DNA of 64,000 nt from an uncultured Chlorobiaceae bacterium. GTDB lineage: Bacteria; Bacteroidota; Chlorobiia; Chlorobiales; Chlorobiaceae. The position numbers were made by a program, and so were the translations under genes. Under the pieces are notes generated by a model, which was not told where the DNA came from, did not search any database, and saw only the letters and a list, made by a program, of their open reading frames with translations. Numbering within the stretch: position 1 is the stretch's first letter; each line of letters starts with the position of its first letter. The DNA lies in the NCBI GenBank assembly GCA_903824045.1, contig CAIJVD010000023.1, positions 62,001 through 126,000 of the forward strand. The letters run 5' to 3'. Below, piece by piece: positions 1 to 10,198 of this stretch.

Positions 1-361
1 CGGGTCCGCCATAGGATGCCTTGACCTTGAAGCCGTTATAGATGGCCGGGTTGTGGGATGCCGTAATCACGATGCCTCCCGCAAGCTGTTTTGCTCTCGT
101 AAAGAGCGAGACCGCCGGCGTTGAGGCAAAGCTGTCGGAGAGATAGACCTTGAGTCCCTGCGAAGAAAAGACCTCGGCGGTATACTCCGCAAAATTTTTT
201 GACATGAAGCGGGTGTCGTATCCGACGCATACCCCTTTTGCCCTGTTTGGATGCTGAAGGAAGTATCGGGCGGAGGCCAGTGCGGCCAGTTTCAGATTGT
301 CAAACGTATAATCCTTTGCTATAATCGCGCGCCATCCATCGGTTCCGAATTTAACTTGCAT
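1..361 (-). CDS. Phosphoglucomutase/phosphomannomutase family protein, N-terminal part (cut by window edge)
   Basis: This is the first ~120 residues of an alpha-D-phosphohexomutase, which moves phosphate between C1 and C6 of hexose phosphates for cell-envelope or storage sugar synthesis. The start reads MQVKFGTDGWRAII, the usual N-terminus of the family. The catalytic phosphoserine motif TASHNP is visible near residue 105. The start codon is ATG at 361, and the rest lies beyond the left edge. It is transcribed away from lpxB across a ~110 bp gap. Whether it prefers glucose or mannose phosphate cannot be told from this fragment. Confidence 0.9.
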   Translation of the reverse strand, partial: MQVKFGTDGWRAIIAKDYTFDNLKLAALASARYFLQHPNRAKGVCVGYDTRFMSKNFAEYTAEVFSSQGLKVYLSDSFASTPAVSLFTRAKQLAGGIVITASHNPAIYNGFKVKASYGGP

Positions 362-474
362 TCTATAGTGATTTTGATATAATTGGGAATTGAAACTCCA
401 AAAGGAATTTTTGTGAAAAACCAACCGACAAAATACAGTTTACAAGTCGTTCATCCAATTATAGGCCTTTATTG

Positions 475-1617
475 ATGCCAATAAAGCTGTTTGTCATAGC
501 AGGAGAGGTTTCCGGGGATCTGCATGCCGAGGGGGTCATTGCGGAACTCCTGAAGGCACGGCCGGAGGTTGAGGTGTTCGGTATAGGCGGCCCGAGGCTC
601 CGGGCGCTTGGCGCAACGCTGCTCTATGATACCCGCCAGATGAGCATTATGGGCTTTGTCGATGTTATCAAGCATGCCGGATTTCTTCGGCGCGTCTTGC
701 GCGACCTCAAGGAGGCCATTCGCCGTGAAAAGCCCAGTGCCGCGCTTCTGGTCGACTATCCCGGCATGAATCTTGTGATGGCCCGCTTTCTGCACGAGCT
801 TGGAATTCCGGTCATCTTCTATATTTCCCCCCAGGTCTGGGCCTGGAAAGAGGGGCGTGTCGAGAAAATTCGAAAATATGTTGACCGACTGCTGGTCATC
901 TTTGATTTTGAGGTTGATTTTTTCCGCCGCCACGCCATCAATGCCGAATTTGTTGGTCATCCCGTTGTCGAAGAGCTCTCCACGCTCACCTTCCCTTCAC
1001 GCGATCAGTTTCTGCAGAAGCATGGTCTCTCACCGGCTACCCGCCTGATAGGTCTTCTTCCTGGAAGCCGCCGCCAGGAGATCGCCCATATTTTTCCGGA
1101 AATGCTCAAAGCGGCGAGGCTGCTTTCCAAAGAGTACCCTGTGGCGTTTCTTTTTGGTCGTGCGCCCCATCTCGATGAGCGCGACTACGCAATACTGTCG
1201 CCTTATGCAGACCTTCAGCTCATCAACTGCCCCGCTTATGAGGTGATGCACTACAGCGAGCTTGTGCTGGTAACCTCCGGCACGGCAACGCTTGAATCAC
1301 TCTGTTTCGGGGTGCCTATGGTTGTGCTCTACAGAACAGGAACTCTCAACTATCTGATCGGCCGCCAGCTCGTCAGGCTGAAGAACATCTCGCTTGCAAA
1401 TATTGTCTCGAAGGGGCTCGAAAGCAGTGAACGGGTGGTGCCTGAGCTGATCCAGCATGAAGCGAGCGGGGAGGGGATCTGCCAGGAGGCGAGAAAGATT
1501 CTTGACAATCCCGAGCTCTCCGCCGCCATGCAGCGGGAGCTGCTTCAGGCGCGTTCAAGACTTGCGGGAGCCTCCCCCTCAGAGAGAGTTGCCGGCATAC
1601 TCCAGGAATATCTTTAA
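475..1617 (+). CDS. lpxB: Lipid-A-disaccharide synthase
   Basis: This GT19-family glycosyltransferase joins UDP-2,3-diacylglucosamine and lipid X to make the lipid A disaccharide at the cytoplasmic face of the inner membrane. The protein of ~380 residues has the expected length. It carries the family N-terminus FVIAGEVSGDLHA, the YISPQVWAWKEGR segment near residue 120, and the LLPGSRRQEI motif near residue 197. A TTG codon lies just upstream at 472, but ATG at 475 is the better start. It indicates a Gram-negative outer membrane with lipid A. A small membrane protein gene follows 26 bp downstream. Confidence 0.95.
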   Translation: MPIKLFVIAGEVSGDLHAEGVIAELLKARPEVEVFGIGGPRLRALGATLLYDTRQMSIMGFVDVIKHAGFLRRVLRDLKEAIRREKPSAALLVDYPGMNLVMARFLHELGIPVIFYISPQVWAWKEGRVEKIRKYVDRLLVIFDFEVDFFRRHAINAEFVGHPVVEELSTLTFPSRDQFLQKHGLSPATRLIGLLPGSRRQEIAHIFPEMLKAARLLSKEYPVAFLFGRAPHLDERDYAILSPYADLQLINCPAYEVMHYSELVLVTSGTATLESLCFGVPMVVLYRTGTLNYLIGRQLVRLKNISLANIVSKGLESSERVVPELIQHEASGEGICQEARKILDNPELSAAMQRELLQARSRLAGASPSERVAGILQEYL

Positions 1618-1643
1618 GACCCTAAAGGAGAGGGAGGTTTGTT

Positions 1644-1931
1644 ATGCAGAAAGCAGTTGATTATCTCGTGGGCCACCCGGTAGTGTTTGTCATCGCCGTT
1701 ATCATTTCAGTTCTGATTCTGCTCTCTTTTTTCCGTCGTGTCATGCGCACGCTGCTTGTTGTAGCCGCCATCCTTGTGCTCTATCTGGCCTGGCTCCAGC
1801 TTACAGGCGGGCCGACTCACGAGGCCTTTTGGCACATCGGGCAGTGGTTCTCGACCCTCTTCCATTTTCTCGGTGAGCTCTTCAACACGCTCCTCTCACT
1901 CCTGAAACTCACCAAAAAAGAGCCCTCCTGA
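1644..1931 (+). CDS. Small membrane protein of unknown function
   Basis: This 95-residue protein has two hydrophobic stretches at residues ~13-28 and ~33-52, followed by an amphipathic, aromatic-rich tail ending in lysines. No catalytic motif is visible and I do not recognise the family. The start has a good ribosome-binding site (AGGGAGG, ~6 nt upstream). The 26 bp gap after lpxB suggests co-transcription with it. A role at the inner membrane is likely from the composition, and nothing more specific can be supported. Confidence 0.75.
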   Translation: MQKAVDYLVGHPVVFVIAVIISVLILLSFFRRVMRTLLVVAAILVLYLAWLQLTGGPTHEAFWHIGQWFSTLFHFLGELFNTLLSLLKLTKKEPS

Positions 1932-1940
1932 CCCGGGCCT

Positions 1941-1981
1941 TCGTCTGTGTCAGTCTGTGTCAGTCCGTGTCAGTCCGTGTT
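1941..1981. repeat. Dispersed GTCCGTGT-type repeat, copy 1 (inside ispH 3' end)
   Basis: Four consecutive 10-bp units of the form CAGTCYGTGT are visible, starting just downstream of the ispH stop codon and running into its coding end. Related units occur near 27251, 31849, 38781, 43721 and 55301. Confidence 0.8.
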
Positions 1982-2939
1982 CTCCGCCGAAGTGTTCTTC
2001 AAGATAGCGCGCAACGTTTTCGAGGTGCCACATCGGTGTTGAGGTTGCGCCGCATACGCCGGCGCTTGCCACTGGCTTGCCGTCCGCACCCTTCAGCCAG
2101 GCTTCCTGGATCTCCTCGACATCCTCAATGAAATAGCAGAGAGGATTTGCCTCCCGGCAGATGTTGAAGAGCACCTGTCCGTTCGAGCTCTTCCTTCCGG
2201 CCACAAAGATCACGCACTCGCTTGAAAGCGCAAAATCATGCAGTTTCTGGTTTCGGTTCGATACCTGGCGGCAGATTGTGTCTTTGAAGAGATGGCGCGG
2301 CATTGGCGTGTCGCCTTCCGTGGCTGCTTTCAACTGCGCACTTTCGATCGCACTCCACGCTTCACTCTGGCCCGCCGCGCTGAAGCGTGCCTCGAGATTC
2401 GCCTTCAGCTCCTCGAAGCCAGGCACATCCATGGTCGTCTGGGAGATGAGCGCAGTTTTCATGTTGAAGTCGAGCGCTTCAAGCTCTTCTGGATCGCCAA
2501 GGTCGGCATGCTTGATGATCAGGGCCCGGTTGTCGCACTGGCCGTTGATGCCGATGACTTCGGGGTGGGCGCGCTTGCCGTAGATGATAATCTGGTAGCC
2601 GAGTTTATGGAGGGTTCGCGCCATTTGCTGAAGCCGGGCAACGACCGGGCAGGTCGTATCGGTCAGGGTGAGATTGTTTTCGGCGGCGAGTCTGTAGGTC
2701 TCGGGCGGTTCGCCGTGTGCGCGTATCAGTACATGGGCACCCTTCAACTCTCTGAAGCGCTTTTCATCGATGGTCTCCAGGCCGAGCGCTTCAAGCCGAT
2801 GGACTTCAGCCTCGTTGTGCACGACATCGCCAAGCGAGAAGAGAGTGCCCTCCTGGCGGAGTTTCTCCTCTGCTACATTGATGGTGCCCTGCACACCAAA
2901 GCAGAAGCCCGATGAAGTTCTGTCAAGGTTTACTTTCAA
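1950..2939 (-). CDS. ispH: 4-hydroxy-3-methylbut-2-enyl diphosphate reductase
   Basis: IspH (LytB) is the last enzyme of the MEP isoprenoid pathway. Its [4Fe-4S] cluster reduces HMBPP to IPP and DMAPP, which feed carotenoids, menaquinone and the chlorophyll tails. The three cluster cysteines appear in GFCFGV (near residue 13), TTCPVV (near 96) and GVCGATSTP near the C-terminus. The family N-terminus is [15 protein letters not shown], preceded by TTG at 2939 with AGGA ~8 nt upstream. An in-frame ATG at 3002 would add 21 atypical residues. The last ~8 codons (GLTRTDTD) are read from a copy of the dispersed GTCCGTGT repeat. Confidence 0.93.
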   Translation of the reverse strand: MKVNLDRTSSGFCFGVQGTINVAEEKLRQEGTLFSLGDVVHNEAEVHRLEALGLETIDEKRFRELKGAHVLIRAHGEPPETYRLAAENNLTLTDTTCPVVARLQQMARTLHKLGYQIIIYGKRAHPEVIGINGQCDNRALIIKHADLGDPEELEALDFNMKTALISQTTMDVPGFEELKANLEARFSAAGQSEAWSAIESAQLKAATEGDTPMPRHLFKDTICRQVSNRNQKLHDFALSSECVIFVAGRKSSNGQVLFNICREANPLCYFIEDVEEIQEAWLKGADGKPVASAGVCGATSTPMWHLENVARYLEEHFGGEHGLTRTDTD

Positions 2940-3023
2940 GGTCGTATCCTGCTGTTGAGGAGGTGGATAGAGAAAGGTAACAAGCGTGCCGTCAAAAGGC
3001 AACGCCCCAATGAGAGATCGCCC

Positions 3024-3842
3024 TTACACTTCAACAAGTTCAACATCCGGCATCTCGGCGCCCATGAAGAGCTGGTAGAGCGAGCTGAATTTCTGGGGCA
3101 GGTCGCTGACCAGAAGGTGCGGGACGGCCGGGGCCGGTGAAGGGTTGAGCATGCCGGAGGCTCTCAGCAGTTCTGCACTTTTCTGCGCGACAGCTTCTGC
3201 CGAGTCGATGATGCGGATCTCGTTGCCGACGGTTTCCTGTATGACCGACTTCAGTATGGGGTAGTGCGTGCATCCGAGCACAAGCGTATCGACTCCCTCT
3301 CTGGTGATTCTGTCAAGGTACTCTCCGGCAATAAGCCTGGTGGCAGGATGGTCAATAAATCCCTCTTCGGCCAGCGGGACAAAGAGCGGACAGGCCTGGG
3401 AGAAGACCTTTTTCTTTTCATCGAGCTGGTTGATGGCAAAGGCGTAGGCGTTTGAGCAAACGGTCGCCTGTGTGCCGATGACGCCGATGCGGCCGTTTCG
3501 TGTGGTCCCGACGGCAAGTTCAGCGCCCGCCTTGAGAACGCCGATGACCGGGATATCGCCGCAGGCTTTTTCGACAACATCGAGGGCGAGGGCCGAGACG
3601 GTATTGCAGGCCACGATGATCATTTTCGGCTGGTAGCGCATGAGGATCAAGGTGTCATCGAGCGCATACTTCCTGATGGTTACCTGCGACTTTGGCCCGT
3701 AGGGGACCCGTGCCGTGTCGCCGAAGTAGATGATTTTCTCGGAAGGCAGTGCGGCCTGGACCGCCTTGACGACGGTCAGGCCTCCGATGCCGGAGTCGAA
3801 GATGCCGATTGGGCTTTCAGGAGTAATGTTCTGATGCGGCAT
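3024..3842 (-). CDS. murI: Glutamate racemase
   Basis: MurI interconverts L- and D-glutamate to supply peptidoglycan D-glutamate in the cytoplasm. The 272 residues show the family start [16 protein letters not shown] and the GDTARVPYG motif. Both catalytic cysteines are present, in VACNTVSA (near residue 76) and LGCTHYPIL (near residue 190). The start is ATG at 3842. It lies head to tail with ispH and ychF on the minus strand with short gaps, so a shared transcript is possible. Confidence 0.95.
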   Translation of the reverse strand: MPHQNITPESPIGIFDSGIGGLTVVKAVQAALPSEKIIYFGDTARVPYGPKSQVTIRKYALDDTLILMRYQPKMIIVACNTVSALALDVVEKACGDIPVIGVLKAGAELAVGTTRNGRIGVIGTQATVCSNAYAFAINQLDEKKKVFSQACPLFVPLAEEGFIDHPATRLIAGEYLDRITREGVDTLVLGCTHYPILKSVIQETVGNEIRIIDSAEAVAQKSAELLRASGMLNPSPAPAVPHLLVSDLPQKFSSLYQLFMGAEMPDVELVEV

Positions 3843-3876
3843 GGTTAGTACGTTTATCAGCGATCAGTCTGTTCAC

Positions 3877-4968
3877 CTACACATTAAAGCGGAAGACAAT
3901 CACATCGCCATTTTTGACAATGTAGTCGCGTCCTTCCGATCGGAGCTTTCCGGCCTCCTTGACCTTCTGTTCAGAGCCGAGATCGATCAGGTCGCGATAG
4001 CTCATCACTTCGGCACGGATAAATCCCTTCTCGAAATCGGAGTGTATCGCCCCGGCGGCTTCAGGCGCGGCAGCACCCTTGCGGATGGTCCATGCGTGAA
4101 CCTCTTTGACCCCTGCGGTGAAGTAGGTCTGGAGGCCGAGGAGGTCAAATGCGGTCTGTATCAGCCGGTCGAGCCCTGACATTGCAAGGCCGAGGCTTTC
4201 AAGGAATTCCGGACGTTCCTCTTCAGGCAGCTCGGCTATTTCAGCCTCAGTTTTCGCACTGATAATCAGCATCTTGGAGCCCGAGGCGGCGGCTATTTCG
4301 GCAACCTGCTTTGTATACTGGTTTCCGTCGGGAAGGTCAGTTTCTCCAACATTAGCGGCAAAAAGAATGGGTTTGGTCGTCAGCAGGAAGAACTGGCGAG
4401 CGAAGTCACGCTCCTCATCGGTTTCAAGAATTTTGCGTGCAGGAATGCCTTCGGAGAGGCCGGCAATGATTTTTTCGGCCAGCTCGACCTGCAGAAGCAG
4501 CTCCTTCTCCTTTCGGGCATTTTTGCGGAGCCTCTCTATGCGTTTCTCCATGCTGTCCAGGTCGGCCAGCATCAGCTCGGTTTCAATCGTGGCGATGTCG
4601 TCGGCAGGGTCGATTTTTCCTTCGACGTGGATGATGTTCTCGTCATCAAAACAGCGCACGACATGGACAATGGCATCGACCTCCCTGATATGCGACAGGA
4701 ACTGGTTTCCGAGCCCTTCGCCCTTGCTCGCACCTCTTACCAGACCTGCGATATCGACAATGTCGAGGGTTGTTGGCACAAGTGTCGGGGTCTTGACGAC
4801 ATCGGCAATCTGCTGCATCCGTTCGTCAGGGACAAGGACGGTTCCAACATTTGGCTCTATGGTGCAGAATGGGTAGTTGGCGGCTTCAGCCTGTTTGGCC
4901 GTGATGGCATTAAAAAGCGTCGACTTTCCGACGTTCGGAAGCCCGACAATGCCGCAGCGAAGTGACAT
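3877..4968 (-). CDS. ychF: Redox-regulated ATPase/GTPase YchF
   Basis: YchF (OLA1 in eukaryotes) is a ribosome-associated P-loop NTPase of the Obg group that prefers ATP. Visible motifs are the P-loop GLPNVGKST at residues ~8-16, [18 protein letters not shown], and the TGS domain near the C-terminus ([15 protein letters not shown]). The start chosen is ATG at 4968, giving MSLRCGIVG and exactly 363 residues, the usual family length. An upstream in-frame start would add 18 unrelated residues. It is divergent from cmk. Confidence 0.95.
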   Translation of the reverse strand: MSLRCGIVGLPNVGKSTLFNAITAKQAEAANYPFCTIEPNVGTVLVPDERMQQIADVVKTPTLVPTTLDIVDIAGLVRGASKGEGLGNQFLSHIREVDAIVHVVRCFDDENIIHVEGKIDPADDIATIETELMLADLDSMEKRIERLRKNARKEKELLLQVELAEKIIAGLSEGIPARKILETDEERDFARQFFLLTTKPILFAANVGETDLPDGNQYTKQVAEIAAASGSKMLIISAKTEAEIAELPEEERPEFLESLGLAMSGLDRLIQTAFDLLGLQTYFTAGVKEVHAWTIRKGAAAPEAAGAIHSDFEKGFIRAEVMSYRDLIDLGSEQKVKEAGKLRSEGRDYIVKNGDVIVFRFNV

Positions 4969-5009
4969 AACGGAAATGGTTTGTTGAATGAGTGCCCTTA
5001 AAAAATCAT

Positions 5010-5789
5010 ATGGCCTTAACATGTAACCAATATGTTTGGAAAAAGCAAATATATTTTATAAAATGGCAGGCTATTTCAAAATGCAAATCGAGGCGGAAAA
5101 TCGGTAACAGGCATATCATCATAGCTGTCGACGGTCCGGCAGCATCAGGCAAAAGCACCACGGCAAGGCGCGTGGCGCAGCAGCTCGGATATACCTATAT
5201 CGATACCGGTGCGATGTACAGGGCGGTGACCTTCAAGGCGCTTCAGGATGGAGTTCTCGACCGATTGCGACACTCTCCGGAGCTCGTTGGTGGCCTGCTT
5301 GACGCATTGACAATCAGTTTTGATGGTGATCGGGTTCTGCTTGACGGCAGGGATGTATCGCTCGAAATCAGGGATAACCGGGTGAGCAGGGAGGTAAGTT
5401 TTATCAGCTCTCTCAAACCGGTCCGCGACAGGCTCAGAGAGATGCAGCAGGAGCTCGGCCATGAGCGAGGCGTTGTTATGGACGGGCGTGATATAGGGAC
5501 TGTGGTTTTTCCTGACGCCGAACTGAAGATTTTTTTGGTTGCCGACCCCGCAGAGCGGGCAAAACGGCGCTATGCCGAACTTTCGGCTAAAGCCTCTTCA
5601 AGTAGCGAGCTGCCCGATATTAAGCAGCTGGAAGAGGAGATAATAAGAAGGGACAGGGAGGATGCCGAGCGTGAGCACGCTCCGCTCAAGAAGCATCCGG
5701 ACGCTGTCGAAATAGATACGTCGAGGTTGACCATCGACCGACAGGTGGAGATGGTCTACACTCTGGCAAAGGAGAGGGAGAGAGGCTGA
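5010..5789 (+). CDS. cmk: (d)CMP kinase; start codon uncertain
   Basis: Cytidylate kinase phosphorylates CMP and dCMP with ATP. The P-loop [11 protein letters not shown], the [12 protein letters not shown] segment and the [14 protein letters not shown] motif are clear, so the enzyme itself is certain. The start is not. The only in-frame ATG (5010) gives ~38 residues before the kinase fold, rich in Trp, Cys and Lys, where the family usually has 3-6. AT-rich promoter-like DNA (TTGGAA...TATAAA, ~5036-5062) lies inside that extension. No ATG, GTG or TTG lies in frame between there and the P-loop. An ATT at 5073 or ATC at 5100 (preceded by GAGGCGG) are candidate non-canonical starts. Confidence 0.88.
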   Translation: MALTCNQYVWKKQIYFIKWQAISKCKSRRKIGNRHIIIAVDGPAASGKSTTARRVAQQLGYTYIDTGAMYRAVTFKALQDGVLDRLRHSPELVGGLLDALTISFDGDRVLLDGRDVSLEIRDNRVSREVSFISSLKPVRDRLREMQQELGHERGVVMDGRDIGTVVFPDAELKIFLVADPAERAKRRYAELSAKASSSSELPDIKQLEEEIIRRDREDAEREHAPLKKHPDAVEIDTSRLTIDRQVEMVYTLAKERERG

Positions 5790-5900
5790 GTTCATATGAG
5801 CCCGCTTTTTCTGATATAGTTTTTTTCATCAACCATAAAACCCCATGCCGAAATCTCTCGCGGCTGGCAGGCTAATTCACAGAGAGGAAGGAAAACATTA

Positions 5901-7673
5901 ATGGCAGAAGCATTTACAACACAGGACAAAAAGGTCAAGGAAAAACCGGCAAGGAAGAAAATCAAGGTTTTTGCGAACTACGAGCCCGCCGAACTTGCAC
6001 AGATGCAGCAGCTCTACACGAGCACGCTGAATGAAATCACCGAAGATGAGATCGTCAAGGGCCGCGTTGTGTCGATATCCAACAAGGATGTCACCATCGA
6101 TGTCGGATTCAAATCCGAAGGTATCGTCTCCCTGCTTGAGTTCAGGGACGAAGATGAAGTCAAGGTAGGAGATGATGTCGAAGTCTACCTCGAGAACATC
6201 GAGGACAAGATGGGCCAGCTCATTCTTTCGAAGAAGAAAGCCGATGTCCTGAGAATCTGGGACAAGATCTACGATTCAATCGAGAACGATACGATCATCA
6301 GCGGCAAGATCATCAACCGCGTCAAGGGCGGCATGACCGTCTCCCTCTCAGGCGTCGAGGCGTTCCTTCCAGGTTCGCAGATTGATGTCAAGCCGGTTCG
6401 CGATTTCGACGCACTTGTCGGCCAGACCATGGACTTCAGGGTTGTCAAGATCAATCCGGTTACACAGAATATTGTCGTCAGCCATAAAGTCATTCTTGAA
6501 GAGGAGTATGCAACCCGTCGCGAGGAGATGCTCTCCAATATCAAGGTCGGCATGGTGCTCGAGGGTACGGTCAAGAACATCACCGACTTCGGTATCTTCG
6601 TCGATCTCGGCGGCCTCGACGGTCTTGTACATATCACCGATATCACCTGGGGCAGGATCAACCATCCTTCCGAGGTTGTTGAGCTCGATCAGCCGATCAA
6701 GGTTGTTGTTGTCGGTTTCGACGAGAACACCAAGAGAGTCTCTTTGGGCATGAAGCAGCTCGAGTCTCACCCTTGGGAAAATATCGAACTCAAATACCCT
6801 GTTGGTTCCAAAGCACAGGGCCGCGTTGTCTCCATCACCGATTACGGCGCTTTTGTCGAGATCGAGAAAGGCATCGAGGGTCTTGTTCACATCTCCGAGA
6901 TGAGCTGGACACAGCACATCAAGCATCCGGGTCAGTTTGTCACCCTTGGTCAGGAAGTCGAGTGCGTGATCCTCAATATCGACAAGGATCACACCAAGCT
7001 CTCGCTCTCCATGAAGCGTGTGAACGAGGATCCGTGGATTGCTCTTTCCGAGAAATATATCGAAAGCTCCCTGCATAAGGGTACCGTCAGCAACATCACC
7101 GACTTCGGCGTTTTTGTCGAGCTCGAGCCAGGCGTTGACGGCCTCGTGCATATTTCCGATCTCTCATGGACGAAGAAAATTCGCCATCCAAGCGAACTGG
7201 TCAAGAAGAACCAGGAGCTCGAGGTGAAGGTTCTGAAGTTCGACGTGCACGCACGCCGTATCGCTCTCGGCCACAAGCAGATCAATCAGGACCCTTGGGA
7301 CGAGTTCGAACAGAAGTATGCTGTTGGAGCTGAGACTCCGGGCGAAATCTCCCAGATCATCGAGAAAGGCGTTATTGTGATCCTGCCTGGTGACGTTGAC
7401 GGGTTTGTTCCGGTTTCGCACCTGCTGCAGGGCGGTGTGAAGGATATCCACACCTCCTTCAAGGCCGGCGATGCACTTCCTCTTCGCGTCATTGAGTTCG
7501 ACAAGGAGAACAAGCGCATCATCCTTTCCGCGCTCGAGTACTTCAAGGACAAGAGCAAGGAGGAGATTGAGGCATATCTTGCTGCTCATCCAAACGAGAA
7601 GAAGGAGATCGAGGCTGCATCAGCGGAACTCGAGCCTCCGGTGAAATCGTCCGACAAGAAAGGCGGCGAGTAA
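5901..7673 (+). CDS. rpsA: 30S ribosomal protein S1
   Basis: S1 binds mRNA and delivers it to the 30S subunit. The 590 residues contain consecutive S1/OB-fold repeats, seen as recurring phrases such as [39 protein letters not shown] and [20 protein letters not shown], with more degenerate repeats at both ends. The length and six-repeat layout are typical. A GAGAGGAAGG ribosome-binding site precedes ATG 5901. The cmk-rpsA order is a common bacterial arrangement. A strong terminator follows directly. Confidence 0.97.
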   Translation: MAEAFTTQDKKVKEKPARKKIKVFANYEPAELAQMQQLYTSTLNEITEDEIVKGRVVSISNKDVTIDVGFKSEGIVSLLEFRDEDEVKVGDDVEVYLENIEDKMGQLILSKKKADVLRIWDKIYDSIENDTIISGKIINRVKGGMTVSLSGVEAFLPGSQIDVKPVRDFDALVGQTMDFRVVKINPVTQNIVVSHKVILEEEYATRREEMLSNIKVGMVLEGTVKNITDFGIFVDLGGLDGLVHITDITWGRINHPSEVVELDQPIKVVVVGFDENTKRVSLGMKQLESHPWENIELKYPVGSKAQGRVVSITDYGAFVEIEKGIEGLVHISEMSWTQHIKHPGQFVTLGQEVECVILNIDKDHTKLSLSMKRVNEDPWIALSEKYIESSLHKGTVSNITDFGVFVELEPGVDGLVHISDLSWTKKIRHPSELVKKNQELEVKVLKFDVHARRIALGHKQINQDPWDEFEQKYAVGAETPGEISQIIEKGVIVILPGDVDGFVPVSHLLQGGVKDIHTSFKAGDALPLRVIEFDKENKRIILSALEYFKDKSKEEIEAYLAAHPNEKKEIEAASAELEPPVKSSDKKGGE

Positions 7674-7693
7674 ACCGGTACCTCTACAAGTGA

Positions 7694-7729
7694 AAAAAGC
7701 CTTCCCCGAGAAAGGGAAGGCTTTTTTTT
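7694..7729 (+). terminator. Rho-independent terminator of rpsA
   Basis: A GC-containing stem AAGCCTTCCC / GGGAAGGCTT with a 7-nt loop is followed by a run of eight T residues, 20 bp after the rpsA stop codon. Confidence 0.92.
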
Positions 7730-7845
7730 GCCCATTTTTGAAATCTTGTCGTTCCAGTCAGCTCGAAGTTTCTGTCATTTCGAAGTCCCAGTCCTCCCAT
7801 CTGGTCAATTCGTCCTCCCGTCCAGTCCTTTCGTTTTTCCCTCCT

Positions 7846-7872
7846 GTCATTTCGAACAGAGAGAGAAATCTC
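7846..7872. repeat. Dispersed GTCATTTCGAAC element, copy 1
   Basis: A 27-bp element begins GTCATTTCGAAC and ends AGAGAAATCTC. The same 27 bp, with only two adjacent bases swapped, occurs in inverted orientation at 28243-28269. A partial copy (GTCATTTCGAAG) lies at about 7775. The whole 7740-7905 gap between rpsA and era is low-complexity, pyrimidine-rich DNA built of related words, with no gene. Confidence 0.75.
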
Positions 7873-7905
7873 CATCTCCGAACATGCCGGATCCCCCGAC
7901 TTTTC

Positions 7906-8823
7906 TCAGTAGCCGTAGCTTTTCAGAAGGTTGTTTTTCTTGCGCCAGTCGGGTCGTACCTTGATGAAGAGCTCGAGGAAGACAGGGCGTCCGAGCATCT
8001 CCTCAATATCTTTTCTGGCACTCTGGCCAAGTTTTTTCAGGGCGGCCCCCTTGCTGCCTATCAGGATCTGCTTCTGGGTCTCCCGTTCAACAATGACCGA
8101 GCAGCGGATCAGATCCTTTCTTGTGGGGTCATCCTCGTGCTGTTCGCGGAATTCATCAATGACCACTTCCGTGGAATAGGGTACCTCACGTCCGTAAAGC
8201 AGAAAGATTTTTTCGCGGATGATCTCACTTACAAAAAACCGTTCCGGAGCGGTAGAGAGAGTGTCCTCGGGATAGAGCGGGTAGTTGAGAGGAAGAAAGG
8301 GGCGGAGTGTTTCGATGAGCTGGGGCAGGTTGCTGCCTTTAAGTGCTGAGACCGAGAGCACTGCAGCCGGACTCCAGGTATTGCGCACAAACGCTTCGGC
8401 CTCAAGCTGGCGCTCAGCGGTGACAAGGTCGCTTTTATTGAGCACGGCAATGATCTTCTTGCCGGAAGGCTTCAGCCATCCGCTGAAGAGCTCTTCGGCA
8501 AACTCCCGGTCAATAAAATCCTTTGTTCCCGAATAGGGCAGCAGCGCAATGACGACATCGGCCTCTTTCAGGGTATCGCGGATGATGGCGAGCATCGATT
8601 CGTGAAGCTTCTGCTGGGGCTTCATGATTCCGGGGGTATCGAGAAAGACGATCTGGCATTTTTCATTGTGATAGATGCCGGTGATTTTCTTTCTTGTGGT
8701 CTGCGGTTTTGGCGTGACGATGGAGAGTTTGAAATCAAGCAGCTCGTTGAGCAGTGTCGACTTGCCCGCATTGGGTGGTCCGATGATAATGGCAAATCCG
8801 CAGGAAAAAGGAGAGGAATTCAT
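7906..8823 (-). CDS. era: GTPase Era
   Basis: Era is a GTPase that binds the 3' end of 16S rRNA and aids 30S assembly. Visible are G1 [10 protein letters not shown]3 DTPG, G4 NKSD, and the C-terminal KH domain with [16 protein letters not shown]. The start chosen is ATG at 8823 ([15 protein letters not shown]), giving 305 residues. An upstream in-frame start at 8856 adds 11 residues without family support. The 3' end abuts a repeat-rich gap shared with rpsA. Confidence 0.94.
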   Translation of the reverse strand: MNSSPFSCGFAIIIGPPNAGKSTLLNELLDFKLSIVTPKPQTTRKKITGIYHNEKCQIVFLDTPGIMKPQQKLHESMLAIIRDTLKEADVVIALLPYSGTKDFIDREFAEELFSGWLKPSGKKIIAVLNKSDLVTAERQLEAEAFVRNTWSPAAVLSVSALKGSNLPQLIETLRPFLPLNYPLYPEDTLSTAPERFFVSEIIREKIFLLYGREVPYSTEVVIDEFREQHEDDPTRKDLIRCSVIVERETQKQILIGSKGAALKKLGQSARKDIEEMLGRPVFLELFIKVRPDWRKKNNLLKSYGY

Positions 8824-8915
8824 GTTTTTTATTGAAGTGTTCTGACTGTTTACCAAAGTACTATACTAAATTATAGCCTTACAAGATAATACTCAATGAG
8901 CAACCCGGTTCCCTG

Positions 8916-10139
8916 ATGGAAAAACAACCCAAACTCGACCTGTGGCTTCTGATTCCCCTGATCGGTCTTCCTGTCATGGGGCTGATGACCGTCTACAGCG
9001 CAACCCATGGTACCGGAGATCCGACACTCTTCTACCGGCAGCTTGTATGGGCCATCATTGGTATTGTTGCCGTTATTTTTGTCTATTACAATGATGTTCG
9101 GGTTATCCGTGACAACTCCTACATCTTTTACGTCATATGCCTGCTTCTGCTTGTAGTGGTTCTGTTTTTCGGAAAAAATGTCGGCGGGCACAAGAGCTGG
9201 GTGAAAATAGGCTTTTTAAGTTTTCAGCCATCTGAAATCGCGAAGATGGCGACCATCCTTGCCATGGCTCGATTCCTTTCTGATGACAAGACTGACATCA
9301 AGTCCATTCCTCATCTGCTCATCGCCCTTGGCATTCCCATTTTGCCGGTACTGCTCATCATGCTTCAGGGGGATATGGGCACGACCATCACCTTTCTTTC
9401 CATCATGGCCCCGATGATCATCATAGCCGGTTTTGATATCTACATTCTCATGCTTTTCGGTTTCCCCTTCCTGCTCTTGGCGGCAGGGTTTATTAATGTC
9501 TATATCCCGGTACTGATGGCGATCGCGCTCTTTGCGCTGCTCATCTATCAGCAGAAGAAGTTCATGGTGCACCAGCTGCTCAGCGTCGGCTTCGGCCTTG
9601 CTGCGGGGATCCTTACCAACCGGTTTGCCGCTGAGATTCTCAAGCCTCACCAGATGAAGCGGATCGAGACCTTCCTCGATCCCATGTCTGATCCCCGTGG
9701 GGCGGGATATAATGTCCTTCAGGCCAAGATCGCGATCAGTTCAGGGGGATTCTTTGGTAAAGGGTTTCTTCAGGGAACCCAGACGCAGCTGCGCTTCATT
9801 CCTGCCCAGTGGACCGATTTTATTTTCTGCGTTATTGCCGAAGAGCTTGGCTTCATCGGTGCTGCACTCCTGATATCCCTCTACCTCATGCTGATCCTTC
9901 GACTGATCTGGGCAATATTCTCAATCAAGAACCGCTTTGTAGAGTTGACGCTGGCGGGATTCGTCTCGCTGCTCTTTATTCATGTGGTCATCAATGTCGG
10001 CATGACGATTGGACTGGTTCCCGTGATCGGCGTTCCCCTTCCTTTTGTCTCTTACGGAGGCTCCTCACTTGTTGGAAACATGATGATGGTCGGTCTTGCG
10101 CTCAACTTTTTCAGGAACAAGAGAAGTCTCGGCTATTAG
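8916..10139 (+). CDS. rodA: Rod-shape-determining protein RodA
   Basis: This SEDS-family peptidoglycan glycosyltransferase elongates the lateral wall and works with a class B PBP. The 407-residue polytopic protein shows the family segments [26 protein letters not shown], and the C-terminal [12 protein letters not shown] motif. Hydrophobic segments fill the length. RodA rather than FtsW is chosen from the shorter length and the start pattern [11 protein letters not shown]. mtaB follows 59 bp downstream. Confidence 0.9.
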   Translation: MEKQPKLDLWLLIPLIGLPVMGLMTVYSATHGTGDPTLFYRQLVWAIIGIVAVIFVYYNDVRVIRDNSYIFYVICLLLLVVVLFFGKNVGGHKSWVKIGFLSFQPSEIAKMATILAMARFLSDDKTDIKSIPHLLIALGIPILPVLLIMLQGDMGTTITFLSIMAPMIIIAGFDIYILMLFGFPFLLLAAGFINVYIPVLMAIALFALLIYQQKKFMVHQLLSVGFGLAAGILTNRFAAEILKPHQMKRIETFLDPMSDPRGAGYNVLQAKIAISSGGFFGKGFLQGTQTQLRFIPAQWTDFIFCVIAEELGFIGAALLISLYLMLILRLIWAIFSIKNRFVELTLAGFVSLLFIHVVINVGMTIGLVPVIGVPLPFVSYGGSSLVGNMMMVGLALNFFRNKRSLGY

Positions 10140-10198
10140 GCCGCCTTCGAGAGGCCTCTTGGTGCTGAGAGCAAAAACAACTCTTTGAAGCTGGTACA

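Noticed and set aside
2238-2915. Open frame of 225 codons antisense to ispH
   Set aside because: ispH is certain from its cluster cysteines, and the antisense frame has no family pattern.
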